A stretch of 64,000 bases of DNA from Natranaeroarchaeum sp042663585 (lineage in GTDB: Archaea; Halobacteriota; Halobacteria; Halobacteriales; Natronoarchaeaceae). Of this stretch, positions 34,769 to 43,966 are shown piece after piece (the first letter of the stretch is position 1; the number at the start of each line of letters is the position of its first letter). The translations under genes and the position numbers were made by a program. The stretch lies in contig NZ_JBHTAN010000006.1 of the NCBI RefSeq assembly GCF_042663585.1, positions 2,108,001-2,172,000 on the forward strand, given 5' to 3'. The notes under the pieces were generated by a model. The model made no database searches. It saw only the letters and a list, made by a program, of their open reading frames with translations, and was not told the origin of the DNA.

Positions 34769-36019
34769 ATGCGGGTTTCCGCCGTCCTAGTGGTCGTTAT
34801 CCTTACGTGTGCCCTCCTCGCGGCCGCATCAGGTGGTGCCGTCGCCGCACCCACCGATCCCTCCATCAGTGGCGACGATGTCCCGTGGTCCGAGAGCGTG
34901 CAGACGCTCCAGCAGGCGGAAGACGACGGCAACGAGTCAGTCCGCCAGACACTCCGGGTCCAGATAACTGGCGAGGGCCACGCCGAGTGGACCGTGAGCA
35001 CCCGGTACGAACTGGAGGACGAAGCCGACCGCGAGGCCTTCGAGCAACTGGTCGAGGACCTCCAGAACGGGGAGGAAGACATCGGCTACTCCACCGATAC
35101 CTTCCGCACGTACGCGGACGGTGCATCGGCAGCGACGGACCGCCAGATGATCCTCCGTGACGAGCAGTGGAACGGATCGGTCGAGGACGGAACCGGGACG
35201 CTCGCCCTGTCGTTCACGTGGACGGGTTTCGCCGCGGTCGATGGTGACCGGGTCGAAGTTGCCGACGTCTTCCAGTCGGGTGACGGCGAAACCTGGCTCC
35301 CGAGCCTGAACGACGACCAGCGGCTCGTAATCGTCGCACCTGACGGGTACGCTGTGGACGGATTCAGCCTCGATACGCCGCCGGACAGTGGGTTCGAGGA
35401 CCGGTCCGCCCAGTGGACCGGCCCCGAAACGTTCGAGGCCAACGACATCCGGATCACCTACGTCACGACCAGCGGACCGGTCGAACCCCCAGCCACCGGG
35501 GGACTCTCGACGATAGCACTGGTCGGAGGAGGAATCGGTCTCCTCTTGCTCGTCGCACTCGTCGCAGGGGTCTTCCTGGTGAACCGTTCGGACGAAGAAT
35601 CGATCGGAAGCGCTCTCTCCTCGACCATCACCAACGGGGAGACAGAGGCCATCACCGCGCCTGACGGCCAGCAGCCCGACGGTCTACCCGACGAGGGAGC
35701 AGTCGGCGGCGCGACACAGCACGACGAGCCAGCGGAGACCGAGACGGGCGGGGTGGCCATGGCGTCCGACGCCGACGAGACCGACGACGGGGTCGATCCA
35801 GACCTGCTCAGCGACGAAGAGCGCGTGATGCGCCTGATCGAGCGGAACGGCGGTCGGATGAAACAGGCCAACATCGTCACGGAGACCGGCTGGTCGAACG
35901 CGAAAGTCTCGCAACTGCTCTCGTCGATGGACGAGGACGGTCGGATCGACAAACTGCGGATCGGCCGCGAGAACCTCATTAGCCTCCCCGATGAGGATAT
36001 CACAGAGACCGAGCAGTAG
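34769..36019 (+). CDS. Membrane-anchored winged-helix regulator with extracellular sensor
   Basis: A 416-residue protein. It has a signal peptide (residues 1-27, ending SGGAVAA), a beta-rich extracellular domain of about 220 residues, one transmembrane helix (about 250-275, LVGGGIGLLLLVALVAGVFL), an acidic cytoplasmic linker, and a C-terminal winged helix (about 340-410: EERVMRLIERNGGRMKQANI, WSNAKVSQLLSSMDEDGRID). The order suggests a one-component sensor that binds DNA from the membrane, as in haloarchaeal DUF7343/7345 proteins. The ATG at 34769 is preferred: the TATA-like box at 34721-34729 would place the transcript start after the upstream ATG at 34730. Confidence 0.8.
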   Translation: MRVSAVLVVVILTCALLAAASGGAVAAPTDPSISGDDVPWSESVQTLQQAEDDGNESVRQTLRVQITGEGHAEWTVSTRYELEDEADREAFEQLVEDLQNGEEDIGYSTDTFRTYADGASAATDRQMILRDEQWNGSVEDGTGTLALSFTWTGFAAVDGDRVEVADVFQSGDGETWLPSLNDDQRLVIVAPDGYAVDGFSLDTPPDSGFEDRSAQWTGPETFEANDIRITYVTTSGPVEPPATGGLSTIALVGGGIGLLLLVALVAGVFLVNRSDEESIGSALSSTITNGETEAITAPDGQQPDGLPDEGAVGGATQHDEPAETETGGVAMASDADETDDGVDPDLLSDEERVMRLIERNGGRMKQANIVTETGWSNAKVSQLLSSMDEDGRIDKLRIGRENLISLPDEDITETEQ

Positions 36020-36086
36020 GACAACGGGAAGCGACGGATCCCGAGTTTCAAAAAGGTTTAGCGAGTACCGCGTGCAATAGATAATC

Positions 36087-36878
36087 ATGAAGGTTCTGGT
36101 GACCGTCAAAGAGGTAGTTACGGTCGGCGACGAGTTCGAGATCAGTGGGACCGAGATCGCCGAACAGTACCGCGAGTACGATCTCAACGAGTGGGACGAC
36201 TACGCCGTCGAGGAGGCCGTCCAGATCAGCGAATCGGAGGACGACGTCGAGGTAGTTACGGCGACGATCGGCCCCGAGCGAAGCGACGAGACGATCCGAA
36301 TGGCGCTCGCGAAAGGCGCAGATCGCGCGCTCCGGATCTGGGATGACGACCTCGAAGCGACCGAAACGCTTGACGTCGGGGCAAAAGCGGAGATACTCGG
36401 AGCGGTCGTCGAGGCCGAGGACCCCGACCTCGTGCTCACCGGCGTCCAGGCCGAGGACGACGCCTTCGGCGGCACTGGCGTCGCGCTGGCCGAACGCGTG
36501 GGCTACGAATGGGCAGCCGTCGTCAACGACCTCGATCTGGATGCCGATAACGGCGTCGCGTCGGTGCGGCGCGAACTCGAAGGCGGCGTCGAGGAGCTAA
36601 CCGACGTCGAACTGCCAGCAGTGCTAACGATCCAGACGGGGATCAACGAGCCCCGATACGCGAGCCTGCGCGGCATCCGGCAGGCACAGGCCAAAGACCT
36701 GGACGTCGAGACGCTGTCCGACCTCGACGTCGACCCCTCGGCGGCCGATAGCGCGCTCGACGTCACGGAGATGTACGTCCCCGAGACCGAAAGCGACGTA
36801 GAACTGATCGAAGGAGGAGCCAGCGAAACCGCCGGACGGTTGGCTGAAGTGCTTCGGGAGAAGGGGGTGGCAGAATGA
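36087..36878 (+). CDS. etfB: Electron transfer flavoprotein beta subunit
   Basis: The 263-residue subunit binds AMP/FAD and passes electrons from acyl-CoA or similar dehydrogenases. Conserved segments are MKVLVTVKEVVTVGDEFEIS, ALAKGADRALRIWDDDL, LVLTGVQAEDDAFGGTGVAL and the signature ELPAVLTIQTGINEPRYASL. It overlaps etfA by 4 bp. Confidence 0.94.
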   Translation: MKVLVTVKEVVTVGDEFEISGTEIAEQYREYDLNEWDDYAVEEAVQISESEDDVEVVTATIGPERSDETIRMALAKGADRALRIWDDDLEATETLDVGAKAEILGAVVEAEDPDLVLTGVQAEDDAFGGTGVALAERVGYEWAAVVNDLDLDADNGVASVRRELEGGVEELTDVELPAVLTIQTGINEPRYASLRGIRQAQAKDLDVETLSDLDVDPSAADSALDVTEMYVPETESDVELIEGGASETAGRLAEVLREKGVAE

Positions 36879-37837
36879 CGGATATTCTCGCCGTCGCGGA
36901 ACACCGCCGCGGCGAACTCCGTGACGTGAGCTTCGAGCTACTTACGGCCGGCCGCGAACTCGCCGATTCGACGGGCGGCGACCTCCACGTCGCGGTCATC
37001 GGCGGGGACGTCGACGCGTTCGCCGACGATCTGAACCGAGAGGGCGTCGACCGCATCCTGACCGTCGGAGCGGGCGAGGAGTTCAACCACGACGTCTATA
37101 CGCAGGCTATCGCGGCACTGTACGACGAGGTTGCGCCGCAGGTACTTCTGCTCCCGAACACGGTCAACGGGCTAGATTCCGCCCCCGCGCTCGCGGAGCG
37201 TCTGGGCCTGCCCTACGTCCCCGACGCCGTCGAACTCGACCTCGACGGCGACGAACTGGTCGCTACCCGCGAAATGTACGGCTCGAAGGTCGCGACGACC
37301 AACGCTGTCGACGCGGGCGACGGCGTCGCCGTGACGGTCCGGGACGCCGAGTGGCCCGTCACTGAGGGAGCGGGCGAAGCCGAAATCGAGGCGGCCGACG
37401 TCGATATCGACGAGAGCGCGGTCCGCTCGACGGTAAAGGGCTTCGAGGAGGTCGGCGCGGGCGACGTCGACATCACCGAGGCCGACCTGCTGGTCTCGAT
37501 CGGCCGCGGGATCGAGGAGGAGGAGAACCTGGAACTGATCGAGGACCTCGCCGACACCCTCGGCGCGACCATGTCGGCGTCCCGGCCGATCATCGACAAC
37601 GGCTGGCTTCCGAAGGGGCGGCAGGTCGGCCAGTCCGGCAAGGTCGTCACGCCGGACGTCTACCTCGCCATCGGCATCTCCGGGGCCGTCCAGCACGTCG
37701 CCGGAATGAAGGGCGCGGAAACGATCATCGCGGTCAACACCGACCCGAACGCCCCGATCTTCGATCTGGCAGACTACGGAATCGTCGGCGACCTGTTCGA
37801 GGTCGTACCGGAACTGATCGAAGAGTTCGGGGAATAG
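36875..37837 (+). CDS. etfA: Electron transfer flavoprotein alpha subunit
   Basis: The 320-residue FAD-binding partner of EtfB. The C-terminal FAD domain carries the family signature MSASRPIIDNGWLPKGRQVG, then YLAIGISGAVQHVAGMKGAE and IIAVNTDPNAPIFDLADYGI. The dehydrogenase that feeds it is not encoded adjacently. FixC/FixX-type subunits of an electron-bifurcating complex are also absent here. Confidence 0.95.
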   Translation: MTDILAVAEHRRGELRDVSFELLTAGRELADSTGGDLHVAVIGGDVDAFADDLNREGVDRILTVGAGEEFNHDVYTQAIAALYDEVAPQVLLLPNTVNGLDSAPALAERLGLPYVPDAVELDLDGDELVATREMYGSKVATTNAVDAGDGVAVTVRDAEWPVTEGAGEAEIEAADVDIDESAVRSTVKGFEEVGAGDVDITEADLLVSIGRGIEEEENLELIEDLADTLGATMSASRPIIDNGWLPKGRQVGQSGKVVTPDVYLAIGISGAVQHVAGMKGAETIIAVNTDPNAPIFDLADYGIVGDLFEVVPELIEEFGE

Positions 37838-37962
37838 GACGCGAGTCGCTCTTACTTCGATTTCTGTAGTATATTGGTTTGAAAACAGTAGCCATACGCT
37901 TCGAAATATGTAGTAGTCGAGACTCTCCCCCGGGAGCCTATTACAGGCGGTCTACCGCGGGC

Positions 37963-39189
37963 TTACTGTACGCTCCCGATCACGTCCGCGTCGGACGGCC
38001 CGTCGATATCGAACTCCGCCACGAGTTCGTCGAGTTGCTCCGGGTCCTGGCTGGCGTAGAGCGGCTTTTCGGTGGTCTGAGATGGCTCGTCGACGCCGAG
38101 ACGCTCGGCTATCGAGTCGGCGGCCGCCTCCGCCATCATGCGATGGGTCGTTAGCTTCCCGCCGACGACGCTGGTGAAGCCCTCGACGCCGTCGCGTTCC
38201 TCGTGATCGAGCACGAAGAACCCGCGCGAGATACCGCGTGCCCCCCCGGTTTCAGCCTCCTCTGGTGCGTACAGTGGCCGGACGCCCCAGTAGGTGCGGG
38301 TCTCGGGTGCCTCGGCCGCGGGTGGGAACATCTCGGCACACTCCTCGATGGTCCGCTCGATTTCCCAGTCCGCTTTCTCGTACTCGTCCGGATCCTCGAC
38401 CTCGACACTGGTCGTCCCGAGCACTACCTGCTCTGCGTGCGGGATGACGATGTCGCCGTCGTCCGGGTCACGAGCGCGGTTGAGTACGATATCGAGTCCG
38501 TCGTACTCCTGCGCGATCATGACCCCCCGGGTGGGCTTCATCTCGATATCGACACCCGCCATATCGCCGAGTTGCCCGGCCCACGCGCCGGTCGCGTTGA
38601 CGATGTGGTCGGCGTGAATCTTCCCGATGCCGTGGTCGACTGCCGCACCGATCACTCGGCCGTCGTCACGGAGCAGTTCGGTCACCGGTGCGTCCGGGTA
38701 GATCGCTGCACCGTGCTCGCGTGCATCGGCGGCGGTCGCCGCGACGAGTCGGGACGGGTAGATCACACCGTCAGGAACGACCATCACCTCCTCGACGTCT
38801 TCGGCGAGATCAGGCACCGCCTCGCGGGCCTCCTCCGGCGAGATCCGTTCAGCGGGAATGTCGTGTTCGAGACACGCCTGGTACTTCTCCTCGAAGTACT
38901 CCGGGTCGTCGTCTGCCAGTCTGACGAAGTATCCCCCCGTGTCGCGGATACATTCCCCCGCGATGTCCCGCAGAATATCGTTTTCGACGATACACTCACG
39001 TGCTCCCGCAGCATCCGACTCCGCGTAGCGCGCGCCGCTGTGCAAGAGTCCGTGTGAGCGCCCGGTCGTCCCGATGCCGAGGCCGCCCCGATCGATAAGC
39101 GTCACGTCGAGTCCGCGCATCGCCAGGTCGCGCGCGATTCCGGTTCCGGTTCCCCCACCGCCGACGACGAGTACCTCCGTACTGTGCAT
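37963..39189 (-). CDS. GlpA-like FAD-dependent oxidoreductase (glycerol-3-phosphate dehydrogenase type)
   Basis: A flavoprotein of 408 residues starting MHSTEVLVVGGGGTGTGIAR (FAD dinucleotide motif). It has LIDRGGLGIGTTGRSHGLLH, typical of glycerol-3-phosphate dehydrogenases, and the C-terminal TSVVGGKLTTHRMMAEAAAD. It is shorter than full-length GlpA, which usually carries a C-terminal [2Fe-2S] (BFD-like) domain. No glpB, glpC or glpK is adjacent. It is therefore a stand-alone paralogue whose substrate is uncertain. The start is one of two adjacent ATGs (39189 or 39192); a longer start at 39231 seems less likely. Confidence 0.85.
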   Translation of the reverse strand: MHSTEVLVVGGGGTGTGIARDLAMRGLDVTLIDRGGLGIGTTGRSHGLLHSGARYAESDAAGARECIVENDILRDIAGECIRDTGGYFVRLADDDPEYFEEKYQACLEHDIPAERISPEEAREAVPDLAEDVEEVMVVPDGVIYPSRLVAATAADAREHGAAIYPDAPVTELLRDDGRVIGAAVDHGIGKIHADHIVNATGAWAGQLGDMAGVDIEMKPTRGVMIAQEYDGLDIVLNRARDPDDGDIVIPHAEQVVLGTTSVEVEDPDEYEKADWEIERTIEECAEMFPPAAEAPETRTYWGVRPLYAPEEAETGGARGISRGFFVLDHEERDGVEGFTSVVGGKLTTHRMMAEAAADSIAERLGVDEPSQTTEKPLYASQDPEQLDELVAEFDIDGPSDADVIGSVQ

Positions 39190-39396
39190 CATGCGCTCTA
39201 GGGACGGCATGGACTTGATAGGCACGGTCACCTGGGTGAGCGGCCGCTATCGTGCAGATGACCGAAAACCGATCGTGTGGTCGAGACTACTCTCGGCAGG
39301 AACTACGCATGCGTCGACAGCACCGTCGCTATCTCAGGTGAGTCCAAAAGAAAATACAATCCGCATTCCCGTCCGAAGACGGGAAGTCGAACCGAA

Positions 39397-39591
39397 TTAG
39401 AGTCGGGTGACGTTGGTCGCCCGGGGGCCCTTGGGGGCCTGTTCGATATCGAATTCGATGTCTGTGCCTTCTTCGAGGTCCGGACCGCCAACGTCTTCCA
39501 TGTGGAAGAAAACGTCATCGTCCGCGTCGTCCGTCGAAATGAAACCGTAGCCGCCTGTGTCGTTGAAGAAATCAACGTTTCCTTTCGCCAT
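39397..39591 (-). CDS. cspA: Cold-shock protein (CspA family)
   Basis: A 64-residue single-stranded nucleic-acid-binding protein. It has the RNP1-like motif GGYGFIS and the RNP2-like DVFFHMEDV, followed by IEQAPKGPRATNVTRL. It is likely an RNA chaperone. It is monocistronic. Confidence 0.96.
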   Translation of the reverse strand: MAKGNVDFFNDTGGYGFISTDDADDDVFFHMEDVGGPDLEEGTDIEFDIEQAPKGPRATNVTRL

Positions 39592-39617
39592 TGCAACCGT
39601 ACCGACGCCAGTATTAC

Positions 39618-39626
39618 GTATAAGGG
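39618..39626 (-). promoter_or_regulatory. TATA-like box for cspA
   Basis: The minus strand reads CCCTTATAC about 30 nt before the ATG at 39591, consistent with a leaderless mRNA. Confidence 0.5.
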
Positions 39627-39791
39627 TTGTGTTACTCGTTCAGATTACTGGCGGATTTTAAAATATGATCCGAACTGCCGACGAGAATCGTGAACATCTG
39701 TTAATTCCGCCGGCCGTTCGTGAAAACACGTGAACGGCAGAGTGGGATCGAGGAGTCAATAAAGGTGACGACGACGCCGTCCGGGACCGCC

Positions 39792-40484
39792 CTACTCCAG
39801 AAGACGGGCGACTGCGTCCGTGAACTCGGGCGGTACGAGTTCACGAAGCGCCTCGGTATCGGTCTCGCCGTCGGCGTTGACAAAATACGCGCTCCCTCGG
39901 TCCTCGCCGTAGACACCCTGAAAGTCGTAGACGAACCCGTAGACGGTTTCGGTACTGGGGACGTCGTCGCTGTCGAGCAGGAACTCGACTTGCTGGTCGA
40001 CGTTGTACTCGACCAGTTGATCGACGATGCTCACGTCGCGGTCGGCGTCGACACGCTCGTCGTCGAGGCCGGCTTCCACGACAGGGACGAGCAGATCGAC
40101 CCACTTCTCGATCCCGGGCGGAACCTCACTACCGCCGTTCTGGACGGCGTCGAGCGCGGCCGTCACTGCGCCACAGCCGCTATGGCCGACAACGAGAGTC
40201 ACGTCCGTCTCGGTGTTGACCATCGGGTAGAGGACACTGCCGTCGACGACCCGTTCACCGTCGTGAACGTCCCAGACCTGGTTGCCGATCGTACTCGGCG
40301 TGAACAGCCAGCCCGGCTCGTCGATATCCCACATCCCGTCCTGAGGAACCCGGGAGTCGGAACAGCAGATCGAGACTGCGGCGGGTGTCTGGGCGTCCTG
40401 GACGGCCGCGAAGTGGTCCGGCGACAGCGAATCGACGTGACGGGCGTTCCGTTCGAGCAGTTCGTGAAGCGTCGTTTCGGGCAT
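39792..40484 (-). CDS. Beta-class carbonic anhydrase
   Basis: Interconverts carbon dioxide and bicarbonate. The 230-residue protein has the zinc ligands Cys41 (CSDSR, with the Asp43-Arg45 dyad), His101 and Cys104 (GHSGCGAV). The first ATG of the frame would add five residues; MPETTLHELL is preferred. All catalytic residues are present, so it should be active. Confidence 0.92.
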   Translation of the reverse strand: MPETTLHELLERNARHVDSLSPDHFAAVQDAQTPAAVSICCSDSRVPQDGMWDIDEPGWLFTPSTIGNQVWDVHDGERVVDGSVLYPMVNTETDVTLVVGHSGCGAVTAALDAVQNGGSEVPPGIEKWVDLLVPVVEAGLDDERVDADRDVSIVDQLVEYNVDQQVEFLLDSDDVPSTETVYGFVYDFQGVYGEDRGSAYFVNADGETDTEALRELVPPEFTDAVARLLE

Positions 40485-40584
40485 ACGTTTACATCTCAAT
40501 GAGGCGGGTTTTATTTTCCGATTCGTACAACGCGTACCGGCGCATGTAGCGAGAACTAAACCCGCCCGCGGTCAATCGTCAGGC

Positions 40585-40752
40585 ATGCCAACTGAGGACG
40601 TCTACGAGTGCGACGAGTGCGGCGAGTCCGTGCCGGTCGAGGACGCCATCCGGTCGAAGACCTACGGCGATCTGGACCCGGACAAGTGGCAGACGTTGAA
40701 CTGCCCGCAGTGTAAGGCGCGCCTCGCGACGGTGTTCGTCGGCGACGAGTGA
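40585..40752 (+). CDS. Small zinc-ribbon protein
   Basis: A 55-residue protein with two CxxC pairs: Cys9/Cys12 (YECDECGES) and Cys40/Cys43 (LNCPQCKAR). These can bind one zinc as a rubredoxin-like ribbon. Such very small two-CxxC proteins are abundant in haloarchaea, and some affect stress survival or biofilm. No partner is evident. It lies convergent with the FNT-USP gene. Confidence 0.75.
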   Translation: MPTEDVYECDECGESVPVEDAIRSKTYGDLDPDKWQTLNCPQCKARLATVFVGDE

Positions 40753-40774
40753 CGACGACCGCTGACCCCGTTCG

Positions 40775-42586
40775 CTAGCCGAACAGCCGGTCGCGGATGG
40801 AGCGCTCCGACGGTCGTTCGGCCAGCAGTACGGAACAGTCGACCTCGTTGACGACGTCCAGATGCAGCGAGTCAGTTACGAGCCGTGAGAGGAGTCCACG
40901 CTCGGTCGCCCCGAGCAGCAGGAGAGTGTCCTCGGTCGCCTCGCGTTTGATCGCGCCCTCGACGTCCCCGCTGTCGTCGACGATCGTTTCGGCGTCTTCC
41001 AGACTGTGGTCGATCGCCCACTCGCCGATGAAGCGTTCGCCATCGTCGCGCTCGTCCGGCCCGTCGACGACGTGCAACACCGATACCGAGGCACCGGTGG
41101 CGGACTGAAACAGTTGTGCGACTTCGGCGCTCAGATCGGAGTCCGGACCGCCTCTGGTCGGCAGGAGGATCCGCGAAGCGTCCAGTCCACGGTCCTTGAC
41201 GACGAGGAAGTCGCAGGGGAGCTGGTTGGTCAGTTCCGAAATCGGTCGCTCGGCACGGGCATCGCTCCAGAGTCGGTCTTCCTCCCAGCCCAGCATCACG
41301 AGATCCGGTTCGACGCGCCGGGCGGTGTCGAACACCTCCTCGAACGACCGGTTCGTGATGATCCGGGACGTGTTGACCTCGACGTCGTAGTCGACGGTAC
41401 GGCTTTTGATATCGGCCATCAACCGATCCGACTCGGCGATGATGCTCTGGCGTTGGCCGGGACGGAAGTCCGAGGAGCGACCCCGTGGCGTCTGCACGAT
41501 GTGGACCACCTGCACGCTTGCTCCGTCTCTGGCGCTTGCGAGCGTACACGCGAAGTCGACGATCGGACCCTCAGTCCGGGGGTTCGCGATCGGAACCAGA
41601 ATATCGAAATCCGACTCTTCGGAGCCGATGTCCCGCTCGGCGCTATCGAGGATCGGGACGTACGACCTGCCCACGAGACGGCCGAACAGCCACTCACGAA
41701 CAGTCAGCCGTCGCTCGATCCCGTCGAATCGGGCCGATTCGAGACGGTTCTCGCTGGTCTGGAAATAGTTGACGATGGTGACCAGCGCCACGCCGCCGAT
41801 CGTGTTGCCGATCAGGACGGGAAGAATGAACGTCGTAATACCGGGGAGAAGCGCCAGCTCACCGTGGAACATCAGGTAGAGCGCCTCGGTGAAGGTGACG
41901 ACAACGTGAAAGAGCCCGCCAAGGGGGATCGCCAGGAAGGCGAGATACGTTATGACCACACGAGAGATGGTATCACGCGACGCGAACCCAACCCAGACGA
42001 CGCCAGCGACGATCAGGCCGGCGAACACCGCCTTGAAAAAGAGCGACCACCAGCCGACCTCGAAGGCACCGTGCCGAGAGATCTCTAGCGCTTCGGTCGC
42101 CGCAGCCGGGTCAAACACGCCACCCCAGGTGAGCGCCATCGCGCCCGCCGCACCGCCCGCGAAGTTCCCCGCAAGTACTATTGTCCAGTGCCGAAGTAGC
42201 GCCGGGAGCGACGCGAGACGTTCGAGCGTGAGCGCGACCGGCGGCAGGGTGTTTTCGGTGTATAGCTGGTAGCCGCCGATGATGATGTAGAGAAAGCCGA
42301 GGGGATAGAGCAGCGATCCGACGACTTTGCTGTCGGTCGTCGCCGAGACCGAGGCATAGAGGAGAAACGTGATACTGATGGCGAACCCTGCGGCGATGCC
42401 GCTGAAGAAGAGTTCGCGCCCGCTTGCGGTGACCTCCTCGTCCGCCGCAGCGACGATCCGCTGGAACACCTCGTCGGCCGAGAAACGGTCATGGACGGCC
42501 TCGCCGACGGCCGGTGCGCCCATCTGTGACCGTTCGACGGTCTCGCCCGTAGTGGCTTCTCGGTCGTCGGTGTCCGGGTCCTGCAT
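40775..42586 (-). CDS. FNT-family channel fused to two universal-stress-protein domains
   Basis: A 603-residue fusion. Residues about 35-290 form a formate/nitrite-transporter channel with six helices (LFFSGIAAGFAISITFLLYA; WTIVLAGNFAGGAAGAMALT; ILPVLIGNTIGGVALVTIVN). The cytoplasmic remainder has two UspA-like domains (about 325-465, FDILVPIANPRTEGPIVDFA and LVMLGWEEDR; about 470-595, RILLPTRGGPDSDLSAEVAQ and TLLLLGATERGLLSRLVTDS). The layout suggests a monovalent-anion channel controlled by nucleotide-binding domains. The substrate (formate, nitrite, bicarbonate or other) is not evident, although a carbonic anhydrase is encoded nearby. Confidence 0.85.
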   Translation of the reverse strand: MQDPDTDDREATTGETVERSQMGAPAVGEAVHDRFSADEVFQRIVAAADEEVTASGRELFFSGIAAGFAISITFLLYASVSATTDSKVVGSLLYPLGFLYIIIGGYQLYTENTLPPVALTLERLASLPALLRHWTIVLAGNFAGGAAGAMALTWGGVFDPAAATEALEISRHGAFEVGWWSLFFKAVFAGLIVAGVVWVGFASRDTISRVVITYLAFLAIPLGGLFHVVVTFTEALYLMFHGELALLPGITTFILPVLIGNTIGGVALVTIVNYFQTSENRLESARFDGIERRLTVREWLFGRLVGRSYVPILDSAERDIGSEESDFDILVPIANPRTEGPIVDFACTLASARDGASVQVVHIVQTPRGRSSDFRPGQRQSIIAESDRLMADIKSRTVDYDVEVNTSRIITNRSFEEVFDTARRVEPDLVMLGWEEDRLWSDARAERPISELTNQLPCDFLVVKDRGLDASRILLPTRGGPDSDLSAEVAQLFQSATGASVSVLHVVDGPDERDDGERFIGEWAIDHSLEDAETIVDDSGDVEGAIKREATEDTLLLLGATERGLLSRLVTDSLHLDVVNEVDCSVLLAERPSERSIRDRLFG

Positions 42587-42825
42587 TGGTCGGTCAAATT
42601 CCTCGGAAGGACTTGAAAGCTACCATCTACGCCTGATGACGGTTAGACGTCCGGATGCCGCCGAACGGCGCGGCCTCGCACCAGGGTTCTGCAGGGATCG
42701 ATCCGACGTGACTGAGATGGTCACTGAGCGACGCTTCTCTAAACTGACGGGGCGGTCACCCACTGCGTGCAGCCTTGTGAAATTCGGTGCCAAGACATAC
42801 GTTCACAGGAAACGTACTATTCCGT
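42587..42825. other. Gene-poor spacer before the ferredoxin gene
   Basis: No gene is supported. AAATTCGGTGCCAA at 42780-42793 nearly repeats a motif at 4318-4331. Otherwise the region presumably carries divergent promoters. Confidence 0.3.
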
Positions 42826-43152
42826 ATGCCGACGGTTCAGTTCCGTGATCGTGAGATCGACTGTGAGACGGGCGAGATCCTCCGTGACGTCCTGCTTCGG
42901 GCAGGCGAGAGTCCACACAACGGATTGGCAGATAGCGTAAACTGTCGAGGAAACTCGACGTGTGGCACCTGTGCCGTCGAGGTCGATGGAGCGGTCGGAG
43001 AGAAGAGTTCTCAGGAGCAACGCCGCCTCTCGTTTCCGCCACATGACCCCGAAGATGGCTTGCGATTGGCCTGTCAGACGACGGTCGAGGGTGACGTCGA
43101 CGTGACCAAGCATCCGGGGTTCTGGGGGCAGAAAGTCGACGAGAACGGGTAG
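42826..43152 (+). CDS. [2Fe-2S] ferredoxin
   Basis: A 108-residue plant-type ferredoxin with cysteine ligands at Cys40, Cys46, Cys49 (NCRGNSTCGTC) and Cys83 (LACQ). The first spacing is C-x5-C, typical of [2Fe-2S] ferredoxins. It lacks the large acidic N-terminal insertion of the main haloarchaeal ferredoxin, so it is a separate redox protein. I chose the ATG at 42826 (MPTVQFRDREID) over one 13 codons upstream. Candidate partners are the nearby oxidoreductases. Confidence 0.9.
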   Translation: MPTVQFRDREIDCETGEILRDVLLRAGESPHNGLADSVNCRGNSTCGTCAVEVDGAVGEKSSQEQRRLSFPPHDPEDGLRLACQTTVEGDVDVTKHPGFWGQKVDENG

Positions 43153-43238
43153 ACGAGGGGGAGGGCCGGTTCGGCCGCCACTGATCACGCGACCCGGCGC
43201 GACAGAAGAGTTACACTGACGCTTGTCGAAGTATCCGT

Positions 43239-43910
43239 ATGGTTCGAAAGTTGCGTGCGGGTCTGGCGCTGGCGGCCGGCGTCGCTGGTGCTGTGGGGGC
43301 CTGGAACCTCTATCAGCGATACAGCACGGAGAGCGTTGCCTACACCGTCGTCGCTCAGGTGGGCGACGCCGAACTACGCCGGTATCCGTCGGTCGTTCTC
43401 GCCGAGACCGTGGCGACGTCCGAGCGGGAAGCGTTCGGTCGGTTGTTCCGATATATCGGCGGTGATAACGTGGCCGCCGACGAACTCCCGATGACCGCGC
43501 CCGTAGAAGTTGACGGGGACGGGACATCGATTCCGATGACTGCACCGGTCGAGCGGGGAACCGGCGTCGAGACAGGTCACGTCGGCGGTGACGAAGGCGA
43601 CGATTCGGACGTCAGGATGGCGTTTCATCTCCCGGAGGAGTACGACATCGACTCGGCGCCCCAGCCAACCCACGACGAGGTGACGCTGACGAGAGTGCCC
43701 GAACGGACTCTTGCCGTCCGCCAGTTCTCCTGGCGGCCCACCGACGAGCGAGTCGCTCGCGAAAGCGACCGGCTACTGGAGACGCTCGAAGCGGCGGACG
43801 TTCCCATCACCGGAGAGCCGTTCTACATGGGCTACGACGCGCCGTGGACGCTGCCGTTCCTCCGGCGAAACGAGGTCGCAGTCGAAGTCGAGGCACCTGA
43901 CCAGGGCTGA
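43239..43910 (+). CDS. SOUL heme-binding family protein
   Basis: A 223-residue protein with an N-terminal membrane anchor (residues 5-25, LRAGLALAAGVAGAVGAWNL) and a SOUL/HBP domain: YTVVAQVGDAELRRYPSVVL, then EELPMTAPV-type repeats (ADELPMTAPVEV and SIPMTAPVERG), and PFYMGYDAPWTLPFLRRNEV near the end. The family binds heme or related tetrapyrroles; archaeal function is untested. Confidence 0.9.
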   Translation: MVRKLRAGLALAAGVAGAVGAWNLYQRYSTESVAYTVVAQVGDAELRRYPSVVLAETVATSEREAFGRLFRYIGGDNVAADELPMTAPVEVDGDGTSIPMTAPVERGTGVETGHVGGDEGDDSDVRMAFHLPEEYDIDSAPQPTHDEVTLTRVPERTLAVRQFSWRPTDERVARESDRLLETLEAADVPITGEPFYMGYDAPWTLPFLRRNEVAVEVEAPDQG

Positions 43911-43966
43911 GAGCGTTCGGGACCGACTCGGAGACGGCGGGTCGAATACGGAAGACTCGACGGTCG

